64,000 nucleotides of DNA from Gammaproteobacteria bacterium (GTDB taxonomy: Bacteria; Pseudomonadota; Gammaproteobacteria; Steroidobacterales; GCA-2729495), in NCBI GenBank assembly GCA_024277915.1, contig JAJRUG010000044.1, forward strand, positions 1-64,000. Direction: 5' to 3'. A program made the position numbers and the translations under genes. This document shows positions 25,078-34,277 of the stretch, in pieces. Below the pieces are notes generated by a model that saw only the letters and a program-made list of their open reading frames with translations, did no database searches and was not told the origin of the DNA. Each line of letters starts with the position of its first letter. Position 1 is the first letter of the stretch.

Positions 25078-26661
25078 GTGAGTGCGTATGTGACTGATCT
25101 TGTGAATAGCGGGATTTTTGTCGTGGAAAACCTGACCCGAGGTCTTCCGATCCCCCGGTCGCGAAAACTGGTCACCGCTTTCGTCGGGCCTGCACCGCGA
25201 GGCCCTGTCAACCTTGCAGTCACTATCAATAATATTGAAGAGTTTCTGGCCAACTTTGGTTCGCCTGAGCATTCATCCAGAATGGAGCAGCAGCTTCACC
25301 AATATTTCGATAACGGGGGTGAAGAAGCCGTCATCGTACGTATTGTCAGTTCTGATCATCGTAAAAGAATAGAGTTGCCGGGGATGGCCGGGCCGCTGAT
25401 ACTTGAGGCGCGGAACCCTGGGCCATACGAGTACCTGCGGGTATCAGTGGACTACGACAATATTCCGAATGACGATGAGTGCCTGTTCAATTTGACCGTG
25501 CATCGCCTGAGATCATCCGCTGAACCATTTGTTGATGAGCAGGAGATTTTTCGAGCAGTATCCACTGATCCATCACAACAAAACTATATCGGAAATTTGA
25601 TGGAAAATGCAGGGCTGGTTGTTTTTGCTGATGAGTGCCCTGCTCACCGGCCGTTTGTCACTTCCGGATTGGCTGTCGGCGAAGAAGTGTCATATGTTTA
25701 TTGTTCGAATGAGCTGGAGCAGCTCGCACCACCCGGGGACTATGACCTGATAGGCTCCGAGAATGACACTACCGGAATTTTCGCACTGAACCAGGTGCCG
25801 GTTATTGATTATTTGGCCATTCTTCCAGGCGACCCTCTCGGTGATTTGGGTCCCGTTATCCTTTTTGCTGCGGAGCGCTACTGCAAGAGCAGGAATGCGA
25901 TGCTGATTGTTGATCCTCTACTCAGCTGGGTCGATATTGAATCGGTTATCAGCGATAGCAGGCTTGAGGTTCTGCGCAGTCCGAATCTGTTGGTGTATTT
26001 TCCACGGCTGCGTACCTTCTCATCCACCGGATCACGCGAACCCGCAAGTGCGGCGGGAGCAATCGCGGGGTTGCTTGCACGTAATGACACAGGCGCGGCA
26101 CGATTCGGCACACGGGGTGACACCGACATGATGATCAGGCGTCGCAATAGAGCCAGCTACACACTGGAGGATTATGAGGTTGAGCAACTCGAACGGCTTG
26201 GCATTAACTCGCTGTATATGGCAGGGCCAGGAAGAGTTGAGCTGCGGGGCCTGGTGACTTCGGCGCGCTCAACAGCCCAGGTTGTTGAATGGAACAGTTT
26301 GAAAAAACGCAGGGCAGCACTATATGTTATCGATTGTATTTCTCACGCAACTCGCTGGGCTGCTTTTCAGGACAATGCGGCAGAGGTTTGGAAAGACCTG
26401 AATTCGCAGATTGAAGAATTCCTGGGGGGGCTGTACCAAAGCGGTGTTTTCGCTGGCAGCACTGCCGGTAATAGTTTCTATATCAAGTGTGATATCGACA
26501 CGAATAGCAGACTGGATGGTCAGAATCGTCGTCTGTCATTCGTTGTCGGGATCGCGCTTACCCGCCCGGGCGTCTATCTGGCGTTTCGATTTCAACACGA
26601 CCATTTGGGTTGCGTGGTCAGTGAGTTGGGCTGGCAGCCGGGTTTCGCATTGTCTGCCTGA
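25078..26661 (+). CDS. Contractile tail sheath-like protein, solitary
   Basis: A 527-residue full-length member of the phage/contractile-injection sheath family. The N-terminal signature is present: a GIFVVENLTRGLPIPRSRK segment, AFVGPAPRGPV, then YFDNGGEEAVIVRI. The C-terminal handshake domain is also intact (INSLYMAGPGRVELRGLVTS, SLKKRRAALYVIDCI, WAAFQDNAAEVW, SFYIKCD). Insertions in between make it longer than minimal sheaths. No tube, baseplate, spike, tape-measure or AAA+ gene is nearby; flanks are an L,D-transpeptidase and two uncharacterised genes. GTG 25078 lacks a strong ribosome binding site. It may be a remnant, a piece of a split injection system, or a repurposed polymerising protein. 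Confidence 0.82.
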   Translation: MSAYVTDLVNSGIFVVENLTRGLPIPRSRKLVTAFVGPAPRGPVNLAVTINNIEEFLANFGSPEHSSRMEQQLHQYFDNGGEEAVIVRIVSSDHRKRIELPGMAGPLILEARNPGPYEYLRVSVDYDNIPNDDECLFNLTVHRLRSSAEPFVDEQEIFRAVSTDPSQQNYIGNLMENAGLVVFADECPAHRPFVTSGLAVGEEVSYVYCSNELEQLAPPGDYDLIGSENDTTGIFALNQVPVIDYLAILPGDPLGDLGPVILFAAERYCKSRNAMLIVDPLLSWVDIESVISDSRLEVLRSPNLLVYFPRLRTFSSTGSREPASAAGAIAGLLARNDTGAARFGTRGDTDMMIRRRNRASYTLEDYEVEQLERLGINSLYMAGPGRVELRGLVTSARSTAQVVEWNSLKKRRAALYVIDCISHATRWAAFQDNAAEVWKDLNSQIEEFLGGLYQSGVFAGSTAGNSFYIKCDIDTNSRLDGQNRRLSFVVGIALTRPGVYLAFRFQHDHLGCVVSELGWQPGFALSA

Positions 26662-26708
26662 AGAATAAAAAATGAAATTAATTAGGCCCCTTTTTTCAGG
26701 GTCGCTAT

Positions 26709-26751
26709 TGTGATCTCGATCACGCCATCAAATTTCCTCTGGCGCTATAAC
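26709..26751 (+). promoter_or_regulatory. Candidate class II CRP-dependent promoter
   Basis: TGTGATCTCGATCACG (26709-26724) differs from the CRP consensus TGTGA-N6-TCACA only in the last base. A -10 hexamer TATAAC lies at 26746-26751, placing the transcription start near 26758. The CRP dyad centre then falls at about -41.5, the classic class II position in which CRP replaces the -35 element. It drives the two genes after the sheath gene. Confidence 0.65.
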
Positions 26752-26779
26752 AGATAGGTAGAAATATCTGGAGGGCGGA

Positions 26780-27418
26780 GTGGGGGAATTGACCCGACAA
26801 TCCACTGAAGACCTTGTTCCTGTTGTCAGTCTGCAGGAATATTTTCGGGATTCCGTTGATTCTGCAATGGCGGCCAACAATGTCACTGTTGATCATCATA
26901 CAGCGTACTACGTTGTCAATTTGCTGACAGTTTTCGCGCGATCCGAGCATTTTTATGACTCCACTGAGGATGGTCCTGCACTCAGGCCCCTTGCGTTGAT
27001 GTGGGCTGATGCGGTTGGAGCCTCCACCTGCGAGGAAAGGAACCACGCTCTGCGAAGAGTGGGAGATGTTTCGCTATTCCTTTCGGGTTTTTTCTCGGAA
27101 GGTATCCATTACTCTGCAGTTGATATGGGTTACTACGTCAATATGGGCGGCAGCGCATACCAGTCCTTATCCAGTAGTGTCGGGCGAGGGATTCAGGGGG
27201 TTGCTTTCTCCGATGTATTTGCAGAGCTGGGGGCAAAATTTGGTCAGCTGGTCGATGTGCTGAATGAAGTTCGTGAAGCTGCCGCTGGTGATAGTGATGA
27301 AAACGCGCTTCGGCTCTATGAAATGTGGGCAAAAACGGGCAGCCGGCGCGCAGCACGAATGCTTAAAACCCTGGGTATTATCCCGATTGATGGCGCTTTC
27401 CACGGCGTTGAGCACTGA
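26780..27418 (+). CDS. Conserved-looking helical protein downstream of sheath gene
   Basis: A 212-residue soluble protein with predominantly helical character, no signal peptide and no domain I can name. Distinct stretches are HHTAYYVVNLLTVFARSEHF, RRVGDVSLFLSGFFSEGI and DMGYYVNMGGSAYQSLSS. I have the impression of similar hypothetical proteins in other proteobacteria but cannot verify it. GTG 26780 is preceded by an excellent GGAGGGCGGA site. It sits 12 bp before the next gene, so the two are an operon under the CRP-like promoter. Cytoplasmic location is likely. Confidence 0.7.
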   Translation: MGELTRQSTEDLVPVVSLQEYFRDSVDSAMAANNVTVDHHTAYYVVNLLTVFARSEHFYDSTEDGPALRPLALMWADAVGASTCEERNHALRRVGDVSLFLSGFFSEGIHYSAVDMGYYVNMGGSAYQSLSSSVGRGIQGVAFSDVFAELGAKFGQLVDVLNEVREAAAGDSDENALRLYEMWAKTGSRRAARMLKTLGIIPIDGAFHGVEH

Positions 27419-27430
27419 TGAGCTGTTTTA

Positions 27431-28090
27431 ATGCTGCTGGATAAATTACAGGGTCTTCTCGATGGAATATATGACACTGAACTTGCGCATAATGTTCAGG
27501 ATTTTCTGGTCACTGATTCAGCCATCATTCAGGGATTGATATCGGATGATGCAAGTCCACAGGTCAATGAAACCCTGTTCGTTCAGCAGAGCGACAATGA
27601 AATCGGCCTGATGCTTTACCTGGATCAAGGACTGCTCGAACGTCTCCAGAAGTCTGATCCGATTGATCGGTTAAATGATCAGAATTTTGCTGATTTCTGC
27701 GTGGTGCTCGAAGGCGTCAGTCATTTCAACTACATGGTATGGAATGCTGCCAAGGATAAGTGCGTTACACTGATGGAGCTGGAGATGCAGGCAGAAGTCG
27801 ACAAGTATGTTGGCGCAACAGCTCTGCTCGAGCAGCAGAACAACCCTGCACTCGCTGCGTCTTTGCTGGCACAGCTTTTCGACGATCCGGCCTTCCATGA
27901 CACACTGTCTGCCGAAGAGCTGATGCGCTATCAGGATGCCAATGACTTCGCCGGCCATTTTTGCAGAAGTCTGGAGTCTCGTTTCCCGGGCTCGGCGATG
28001 GCTCCTCACCGTGTTGAGGTGTTGAGGGAGTTTTACCGATGGCCCCAGTCAGCCAAGGTCAGCCATATTCAGAGTAATCATTTCACCTGA
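27431..28090 (+). CDS. Acidic cytoplasmic protein, partner of the preceding gene
   Basis: A 219-residue acidic protein without signal peptide or membrane span. It begins DKLQGLLDGIYDTELAHNVQ, has a central FCVVLEGVSHFNYMVWNAA stretch and an MELEMQAEVDKYVGA helix. No named domain was recognised. It follows the 26780 gene by 12 bp and ends only 2 bp before the convergent ilvA stop. It is probably coexpressed with the preceding gene; a physical link to the sheath-like protein is possible but untested. Confidence 0.7.
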   Translation: MLLDKLQGLLDGIYDTELAHNVQDFLVTDSAIIQGLISDDASPQVNETLFVQQSDNEIGLMLYLDQGLLERLQKSDPIDRLNDQNFADFCVVLEGVSHFNYMVWNAAKDKCVTLMELEMQAEVDKYVGATALLEQQNNPALAASLLAQLFDDPAFHDTLSAEELMRYQDANDFAGHFCRSLESRFPGSAMAPHRVEVLREFYRWPQSAKVSHIQSNHFT

Positions 28091-28092
28091 CT

Positions 28093-29622
28093 TCAATCAG
28101 GTTTCTGGCCTCCGAGGAATAGTGCGTAAGCCTGGTTGCCTGATTCATTCCAGCAGGGATAGCCGAGTTCGTCGAGATGCCGGTTGAATTCCTGCAGCTC
28201 TGGTTCAGGAACCTGAATACCGGCGAGGACACGGCCATAGTCAGAGCCGTGGTTCCGGTAATGAAACAGTGTGATATTCCAGCGGCTACCGATAGATTTC
28301 AGAAACTTCATCAATGCACCGGGGCGCTCCGGGAACTCAAACCGGTACAGGCGCTCATTTTCGATGCCTGGAGCGATTCCGCCCACCATGTGGCGAACAT
28401 GCAGCTTGGCCATTTCATTATCACTCAGGTCCGACACTGAGTAGCCCGCTGCTGTCAGCAAAGCAATGATCTCGGCGCGCTCTTCGATGCAGCTTTTGAG
28501 CTCTATCCCTGCAAAGATGTGAGCGCTGCTGCTATCAACGTACCGGTAGTTAAACTCTGTGATATTGCGTTTGCCAATTGTCTCGCTAAAAGCCAGGAAG
28601 CTGCCTGTGCACTCAGGTATTTCCACGGCGAATAATGCCTCTCGCTGTTCGCCGATCGCAGAACGCTCTGCAATATGTCGAAGTCGATCGAAATTAACGT
28701 TTGCACCACTGTTGACTGCAATGAGCGTTTTATCCTTCAATTTATTTTTTGCGATCTGCTGTTTCATTCCCGCGACTGCCAGTGCTCCGGCAGGTTCAAC
28801 GACGGCACGAGTATCTTCGAAAATGCTCTGGATGGCGGCGCAGATTTCATCGGTATTGACGAGCACGATTTCATCAACATGTTCCCGGCAGATCCGAAAG
28901 GTTTCCTCCCCGACTGTTCTCACTGCCACGCCATCAGCAAATATTCCTACGTGATCGAGCGTCACCGGATGTCCGGCTGCAAGAGCAGCGTGCATGCTCG
29001 CTGATTCTTCAGGTTCTACACCAATAATCCGGACATCAGGGAACATTGCTTTCACATACAGTGCGATCCCGCTGATTAACCCGCCGCCGCCAATGGGTAC
29101 GAAAATCGAATCAATGGAATCGGCATACTGTTCAAATATTTCCACTGCAACGGTGCCCTGTCCGGCGATGACATCGGGGTCGTCAAATGGGTGGATGAAA
29201 GTCAGGTCATGTTGCTTTGCGAGCTCGACAGATTTTGTATAAGCGTCGTCATAGGCATCGCCGTACAAAATAACCCTGGCACCGAGTGCTGCAACAGCAT
29301 CAATCTTGATGCTCGCTGTGCCGGTTGGCATGACAACCTGTGCCGGAATCCTCAATCGTTTTGCCGCCAGTGCCACCCCCTGGGCATGGTTTCCGGCTGA
29401 GCTGCAAATCACCCCGCGTTGCAGGTCAGCCGCTGGTGTTGCGGCCAGTTTATTGCAGGCGCCACGCAACTTGAAGGAGAATACCGATTGCAGGTCCTCT
29501 CGCTTGAACAGAATTTTGTTGCCAAGTCTTGCCGAAAGAATAGGCGCAAAGTCTAGCGGGGTTTTGGTCGCGATGTTATATACATCAGCGTTGCGAATGC
29601 GTTGCAGGTAGTCTGAGCTCAT
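28093..29622 (-). CDS. ilvA: Biosynthetic threonine ammonia-lyase
   Basis: Converts threonine to 2-oxobutanoate, the first step to isoleucine. The PLP lysine is in FSFKLRGACNKL (about residue 50), with SSAGNHAQGVA contacting the cofactor and the phosphate-binding loop PIGGGGLISGIA (about 176). Two C-terminal ACT-like regulatory domains (about 325-500) bring isoleucine inhibition, so this is the 509-residue biosynthetic form. It starts only 3 bp after the DUF4340 stop, so it is probably the last gene of the ABC-exporter transcript, which is an odd pairing. Confidence 0.95.
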   Translation of the reverse strand: MSSDYLQRIRNADVYNIATKTPLDFAPILSARLGNKILFKREDLQSVFSFKLRGACNKLAATPAADLQRGVICSSAGNHAQGVALAAKRLRIPAQVVMPTGTASIKIDAVAALGARVILYGDAYDDAYTKSVELAKQHDLTFIHPFDDPDVIAGQGTVAVEIFEQYADSIDSIFVPIGGGGLISGIALYVKAMFPDVRIIGVEPEESASMHAALAAGHPVTLDHVGIFADGVAVRTVGEETFRICREHVDEIVLVNTDEICAAIQSIFEDTRAVVEPAGALAVAGMKQQIAKNKLKDKTLIAVNSGANVNFDRLRHIAERSAIGEQREALFAVEIPECTGSFLAFSETIGKRNITEFNYRYVDSSSAHIFAGIELKSCIEERAEIIALLTAAGYSVSDLSDNEMAKLHVRHMVGGIAPGIENERLYRFEFPERPGALMKFLKSIGSRWNITLFHYRNHGSDYGRVLAGIQVPEPELQEFNRHLDELGYPCWNESGNQAYALFLGGQKPD

Positions 29623-29625
29623 TAA

Positions 29626-30651
29626 TTACTGCACATCAATGACCGGCAGAAGCAGGTCATCCATTCGGCTGACGAGCTGGTCAGCCTGATGCGCAGGTAA
29701 AGTGTATACCCAGGGTGCAAGACGCGCAGTCAGGGTATCAGCTTGTTCTGCAGCTGCATCGGCGTTTGCGGCCTTCTCGCTTGCAAAGGCCCTGATCTGC
29801 ACCTGGATAGCATCGTCTGCCGTGTAGGAGCTCGCCTCAACGATCAGACCATCGAAAGTTTCAAAGCGTGCAATAACCGGATTGAGCTGTCCGGGTTGAA
29901 AAGCTGTAACTGCTACGACATCGTCAAGTGTCAGGTTGCTCAATGCCCCGCCAATGGTTCCTGCTATGCCCTGGTAGCTGAGTTCACGGCCTTCCGGCAA
30001 ATCCTGGACTGCGAAGCCGGGCTGCTCTGGTGAGTTTTGTATTACCCGGAGCACACTGCCATCGGGTTGAGTAATCGTTACCGAGGCGATATCTGTTGCG
30101 GGAATGTTGATAAGGTCGCGGTCAATCCAGGTGACCGGGTCGTCTGCAAGCTCGATCAGTCCGGATACCAGCCAGCTTTCGGGTTCTCCCGCTTTTCGAA
30201 CAAATGTGTGTGTACCGCTGTTGCTGTTACCGATAATAATACTGGCATTTATTGTCGTACCCCGCAGATCAATCCGGTGCCCGGAAGCATCAGGCTGCTC
30301 AATATCCTCTACTCCGAGGCGGTCATAGAATTGCGGATTCGCGGTTTTCTCTTCAATGATGACGGCATCAGCCAGTGTGATCAGAACCTGGCGCAATTTT
30401 CCCAGGTTGACCGGGTAGGAACTGCGTTCCGCAAGAGTCCACTGGGTATCATCTCTATTCAGTGAAGCAATAATTGCACCCCCTTTTCCAACGATAGAGA
30501 TTTGATCAATTTCATTGAGTGATGACCGAAGATCAGGCAATAGCAGTGCGCCGCTTTCACCAGTATGCCGGCCAGGGTCGGATACCAGAATAGCGATAAG
30601 CAGCAGTGCCACAGTAATGCCTGCCAGAGTAAACAGAGTATTGCGATTCAT
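29626..30651 (-). CDS. DUF4340 protein of a Gld-like ABC exporter
   Basis: A 341-residue protein with one N-terminal membrane span (about 8-24, LAGITVALLLIAILV) and a large periplasmic part. It matches DUF4340: WTLAERSSYPVNLGKLRQVL, a YDRLGVED motif and tandem beta-rich repeats. DUF4340 proteins regularly follow gldG in GldA-GldF-GldG clusters outside Bacteroidetes. Its function is unknown; it probably assembles with the GldG-like protein. It overlaps that gene by 4 bases. Confidence 0.85.
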   Translation of the reverse strand: MNRNTLFTLAGITVALLLIAILVSDPGRHTGESGALLLPDLRSSLNEIDQISIVGKGGAIIASLNRDDTQWTLAERSSYPVNLGKLRQVLITLADAVIIEEKTANPQFYDRLGVEDIEQPDASGHRIDLRGTTINASIIIGNSNSGTHTFVRKAGEPESWLVSGLIELADDPVTWIDRDLINIPATDIASVTITQPDGSVLRVIQNSPEQPGFAVQDLPEGRELSYQGIAGTIGGALSNLTLDDVVAVTAFQPGQLNPVIARFETFDGLIVEASSYTADDAIQVQIRAFASEKAANADAAAEQADTLTARLAPWVYTLPAHQADQLVSRMDDLLLPVIDVQ

Positions 30652-32540
30652 CGTGCTTTCCTGCGTCTTTGACGCTGGCGAATCAAGAACAAGCTTAGTC
30701 CTATTGCAGCTACGACCACTGGCATGAGGCCAATGTTGACTACCCGGAGCATGGTTCCAAGTGCTTCGATGTCTTTATCGAGATTACGTCGTACCTGGCG
30801 TAGTTCCTTTCTGATTCTGAGCCGCTCCGCCTGAAAACGCTCCAGTTCCGCCCCTTGCTCGGCTGTTATTATCAATGTGTTGCTATCCTGCCTGCCCGTT
30901 TGAAGTGCATTCAGGGTTTGCTCTGTCTCGGTCAGCTCTTGCTGCAGCCGTTCTTCGGTTACCCTGAAGGCATTCTCGGCTTCACGGCGCAGATCTTCTA
31001 CACGGGTGAATGGCCTGGTAAATTTGTCGCGTCCCCGAACACTGATCAGATCACTGCTGCCGGCCATGTTCTCAACCGCATTCAGGATCAGTGTACCGTT
31101 GCCGGAAAAAGCGGTGACCAGTTGCTGCCCGAACAACATTTGCACCTGTGCCCAGAGCCGGTCTGTTAACAGATCAGTGTCAGCGAATACCACCACAGTG
31201 ATCGGCATGTCAGCATCACTGAGGTGAGATTTTCCCCGGGTGACTTCATCAGCACCTGCACTATCCGGCGGGCCATCCGGAAAAGCTGTTGAGACCTTCC
31301 CGGTTACTCGTGCTGCCAGTGTGTAGTTTTCCCCCGTCGGTGCAAACCCGTTCCGCAATGCTGCCGGGTCATTCATGAACCCCAGCATTGCGGCTGGAAC
31401 CGGACTGGCCAGATCACTGCTCTGAACTAGCGGTGTGACTGATACAGCAGCATCTTCTGCAACGGAAATATAGCCACTGAAACCAAAATTCAAACTGCTT
31501 AGACCCGATGTAATGACGTCACTCTGGTCAAGTTTTTCGGCTGGTATGCCGATCAAGCCCAGGTGGCGCACGGGCCGCTGGTCAGGGCCGTTGACAGCCA
31601 GTGCGTACCTGTCATCGGCAATAATTTCTTTGCTGTTTATAGAAATGCCCCATGTGGAGAACAGCGGGTCAAGATTTGATGCCCGGCTGGCCATTGCAGC
31701 GGCAGCCGGGTTGGTTGGATCGGGGATCGGAAAATCGGTCTCCGAGAATGGATCGACAAACAGAAGTGTATGTCCGCCGCCAATGATAAATTGATCGATT
31801 GCATACAGTGTTCGGGGTGTGAGGTTTTTCGGGTGTACCACCATCAGAACATCGATATCTTCAGCGATCTCCCCAATCGATGTGCCCAGTGACCTCAGTT
31901 CAAAAAGTTGCTGGATCTGACTGGTAATAATCCATGGTTGCCGCATCTGCTGTGTTTGCGGATCAAACCCGGCTGTCATCGGCAAACTGCTGATCAGCCC
32001 GACCACCGGCCGCTCCGGGTTTGAGAGTGTATAGATCAGTCGCGCCAGATCGTACTCGAGGAAGGTTTCCTTATTGGGGTCAAGAAACGGGATGATTTCT
32101 TCATCACCAATACTATTGGTCGCGGCAATGCCGAAGTACACTGAATCGCCGCCGGCACCCAGGCTGATTCCCTGCAATCCGTATTGTGCTGCCCGGTCTT
32201 CTTGTTCCGAGAAGGGCAAAGGGTCAATCACCGTAATACGAAGTTTTCCATCAGCATGCTGGGATAATTCCTGCAGGGTTTCTCTGACGCGACCCGCATA
32301 GGTTCTGAGTTGCGGGATATCGCTGGTTGCCTGATCGGAAAAAAAGAAGTAGATATTCAAAGGCTCCTGAATGTCGCCGAGAATATTGATCGTGCCGTCC
32401 GACAGTGTGTAGAGATTGTTTTCTGTCAGATCGACACGCATTCCACGTAGTAATACATTGCTAAGGGATACGACTACCAGAAAAATGACTGCAATGGCGA
32501 GTAGTCCGATTTCTCCAAAAACTGATTGTTTGTTATTCAT
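30648..32540 (-). CDS. GldG-like ABC transporter auxiliary protein
   Basis: A 630-residue membrane protein with an N-terminal span (about 12-30) and a C-terminal span (about 605-622) followed by an RQRQRRRKAR tail. The periplasmic body (35-600) resembles GldG/IFT52-like ABC-type transport proteins: LSDGTINILGDIQEPLNIYF, DPLPFSEQED and FIIGGGHTLLFVDPFSE. A coiled-coil stretch rich in Arg/Glu (about 530-600) precedes the last span. It works with the ATPase and permease encoded upstream. The exported substrate is unknown; a role in gliding is not implied in this lineage. Confidence 0.85.
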   Translation of the reverse strand: MNNKQSVFGEIGLLAIAVIFLVVVSLSNVLLRGMRVDLTENNLYTLSDGTINILGDIQEPLNIYFFFSDQATSDIPQLRTYAGRVRETLQELSQHADGKLRITVIDPLPFSEQEDRAAQYGLQGISLGAGGDSVYFGIAATNSIGDEEIIPFLDPNKETFLEYDLARLIYTLSNPERPVVGLISSLPMTAGFDPQTQQMRQPWIITSQIQQLFELRSLGTSIGEIAEDIDVLMVVHPKNLTPRTLYAIDQFIIGGGHTLLFVDPFSETDFPIPDPTNPAAAAMASRASNLDPLFSTWGISINSKEIIADDRYALAVNGPDQRPVRHLGLIGIPAEKLDQSDVITSGLSSLNFGFSGYISVAEDAAVSVTPLVQSSDLASPVPAAMLGFMNDPAALRNGFAPTGENYTLAARVTGKVSTAFPDGPPDSAGADEVTRGKSHLSDADMPITVVVFADTDLLTDRLWAQVQMLFGQQLVTAFSGNGTLILNAVENMAGSSDLISVRGRDKFTRPFTRVEDLRREAENAFRVTEERLQQELTETEQTLNALQTGRQDSNTLIITAEQGAELERFQAERLRIRKELRQVRRNLDKDIEALGTMLRVVNIGLMPVVVAAIGLSLFLIRQRQRRRKAR

Positions 32541-32551
32541 CCTGCTTTTAC

Positions 32552-33286
32552 TCAGTCCGCTTTTTTCAGTTCAAGAACGATTGCATTGGCAAACAGCCAT
32601 GCTGTAATCACTGCCAGGAAATACACGACATCTCTGATATCGATCACGCCCTTACTCAATGAATCAAAGTGAGACAGGAAACTGAGCCCGGAAACCAGAT
32701 CCACAATTCCCTGGGGCGCCCAGGCGGAAAAGAAATCGAGCACCAGGGGGAAGCCACTCAACAGAAACACAAAGCAGATTGCAATGGTGACAATAAATGC
32801 AATCACCTGGTTCTTGTTCGCAGCCGAGATGCATGACCCGATTGCCAGAAATGCACCGGCCATCAGTAAGCTTCCCAGATAGCCTGTCAGTACGACACCA
32901 TTGTCAGGGTCGCCGAGGTAGTTAACGGTCAGCCAGATGGGAAAGGTGAGTGCCAGGGCAACTGCGGTGAAAATCCACGCGGCCAGAAATTTACCGATCA
33001 CTGCCTGACCCATGGTGACAGGCAGGGTCATCAACAGCTCAATCCGTCCTGACTGCCGCTCCTCGGCCCAGATGCGCATGGAAATTGCTGGAATCAGGAA
33101 CAGGTATAACCAGGGATGAAAACTGAAAAATGGCGCCAGGTCGGCTTGTCCACGCTCGAAAAAGCCACCCAGGTAGAAAGTGAAAGCGCCTGTCAGAGCC
33201 AGAAAAATCACACTGAAAACGTAGGCCAGAGGGGTTGCGAAGTAGCTTTTCAGCTCTCGGCTCAGGATAACGCCAACCACGCTCAT
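32552..33286 (-). CDS. ABC-2 type permease (GldF-like)
   Basis: A 244-residue integral membrane protein with six predicted spans and the ABC-2 architecture. An N-terminal cytoplasmic REL..YF helix is followed by spans at about 18-38, 58-78, 100-125, 135-158, 165-185 and 215-240. IRMWAEERQSGRIELLMTLP after the second span is the coupling-helix signature. It pairs with the ATPase at 33283-34221, overlapping it by ATGA, and with the GldG-like protein 11 bp downstream. Confidence 0.88.
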   Translation of the reverse strand: MSVVGVILSRELKSYFATPLAYVFSVIFLALTGAFTFYLGGFFERGQADLAPFFSFHPWLYLFLIPAISMRIWAEERQSGRIELLMTLPVTMGQAVIGKFLAAWIFTAVALALTFPIWLTVNYLGDPDNGVVLTGYLGSLLMAGAFLAIGSCISAANKNQVIAFIVTIAICFVFLLSGFPLVLDFFSAWAPQGIVDLVSGLSFLSHFDSLSKGVIDIRDVVYFLAVITAWLFANAIVLELKKAD

Positions 33287-34221
33287 TGTACGGTCTCCGG
33301 TGTTGTGACACTTCGGAACACTTCATCAAGCCTGCCTGCTTCCAGGTGCAGCTGTTCCAGCGGCCAGTTTTCTTCACGGGCCATATCTGCAATCGCCGTG
33401 ACTATTAATGCATTGTTGGCAGGAAAGGCTGTGATTGACCGGGTTGCTGCATCGGTTTCTACATGATCGATGCCAGCCAGTTGCCCGATCATTGCTGCAG
33501 CCTGATCGGGTTGGCCGGTTGGTTCGAATTGCAGCGTTACTGCATTGTGATAACGAGAACGCCTGATCAGTGTATCCGGTGTTTCATCGGTGGCTATTTT
33601 TCCCTCGGAGACAATGATTATCCGGTTACATAGCGCTGCGACTTCCTCCAGAATATGGGTCGAGATGATAATGATCTTGTCGTCGGACATCGCATTGATC
33701 AGGTTGCGCACCTCATGCTTCTGATTGGGATCCAGCCCATCGGTAGGCTCATCAAGAATCAGCACCGGTGGGTCATGCAAAATGGCCTGAGCGAAACCTA
33801 CCCGCCGCTTGAACCCCTTTGACAGCGTGCCTACCGGCTGGTTGAGTACGCTGCCCAGGTTGAGGCGATCAATCGCATTATCGGTGCGGCTGCGTTTCTC
33901 GGCACCCGTCAGGCCGCGAATCGATGCAACAAAACCCAGAAAATCGCGGGGTGTCATTTCATCGTAGCAGGGCGCGCCTTCCGGCAGGTACCCGATACAA
34001 CGCTTCGCTTGTGTCGGTTCGCGCTCGACCGAAAAGCCGCACATTTCGGCCTGACCTGAAGTGGGTTGTACGAAACCCGCCAGCATGCGCATGGTGGTTG
34101 TTTTTCCGGCACCGTTGGGGCCAAGAAACCCAAGTACTTCACCTTGTTGCACGGTAAAGGACAGCTCATCGACAGCTGTGATTGCGCCATACCGCTTGGT
34201 CAAAGTTTCAGCTTTGATCAT
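33283..34221 (-). CDS. ABC transporter ATP-binding protein (GldA-like)
   Basis: A 312-residue ATPase. Walker A is GPNGAGKTTTM (about 34-44), with a Q-loop, an altered signature LSKGFKRRVGFAQ (about 134) and Walker B with LILDEPTDGLDPNQ (about 151-164). The H-loop is STHIL. The C-terminal ~80 residues form the extra domain seen in GldA/CcmA-type ATPases. It is the first gene of the exporter unit, 56 bp after the M16 protease on the same strand. It powers the permease at 32552. Confidence 0.93.
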   Translation of the reverse strand: MIKAETLTKRYGAITAVDELSFTVQQGEVLGFLGPNGAGKTTTMRMLAGFVQPTSGQAEMCGFSVEREPTQAKRCIGYLPEGAPCYDEMTPRDFLGFVASIRGLTGAEKRSRTDNAIDRLNLGSVLNQPVGTLSKGFKRRVGFAQAILHDPPVLILDEPTDGLDPNQKHEVRNLINAMSDDKIIIISTHILEEVAALCNRIIIVSEGKIATDETPDTLIRRSRYHNAVTLQFEPTGQPDQAAAMIGQLAGIDHVETDAATRSITAFPANNALIVTAIADMAREENWPLEQLHLEAGRLDEVFRSVTTPETVQ

Positions 34222-34277
34222 GTTGTCTCCATGGAACAGGACTTCGACCCGGATTGTTGCAAGCCGGGCAGATGATT

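Noticed and set aside
25078-28090. A prophage
   Set aside because: Only the sheath-like gene is phage-related; there is no integrase, terminase, capsid, tube or lysis gene and both flanks are housekeeping genes.
29626-34221. Gliding motility machinery
   Set aside because: Only the GldA/F/G-like exporter is present. Such exporters occur widely in non-gliding proteobacteria and no other gliding gene is seen.
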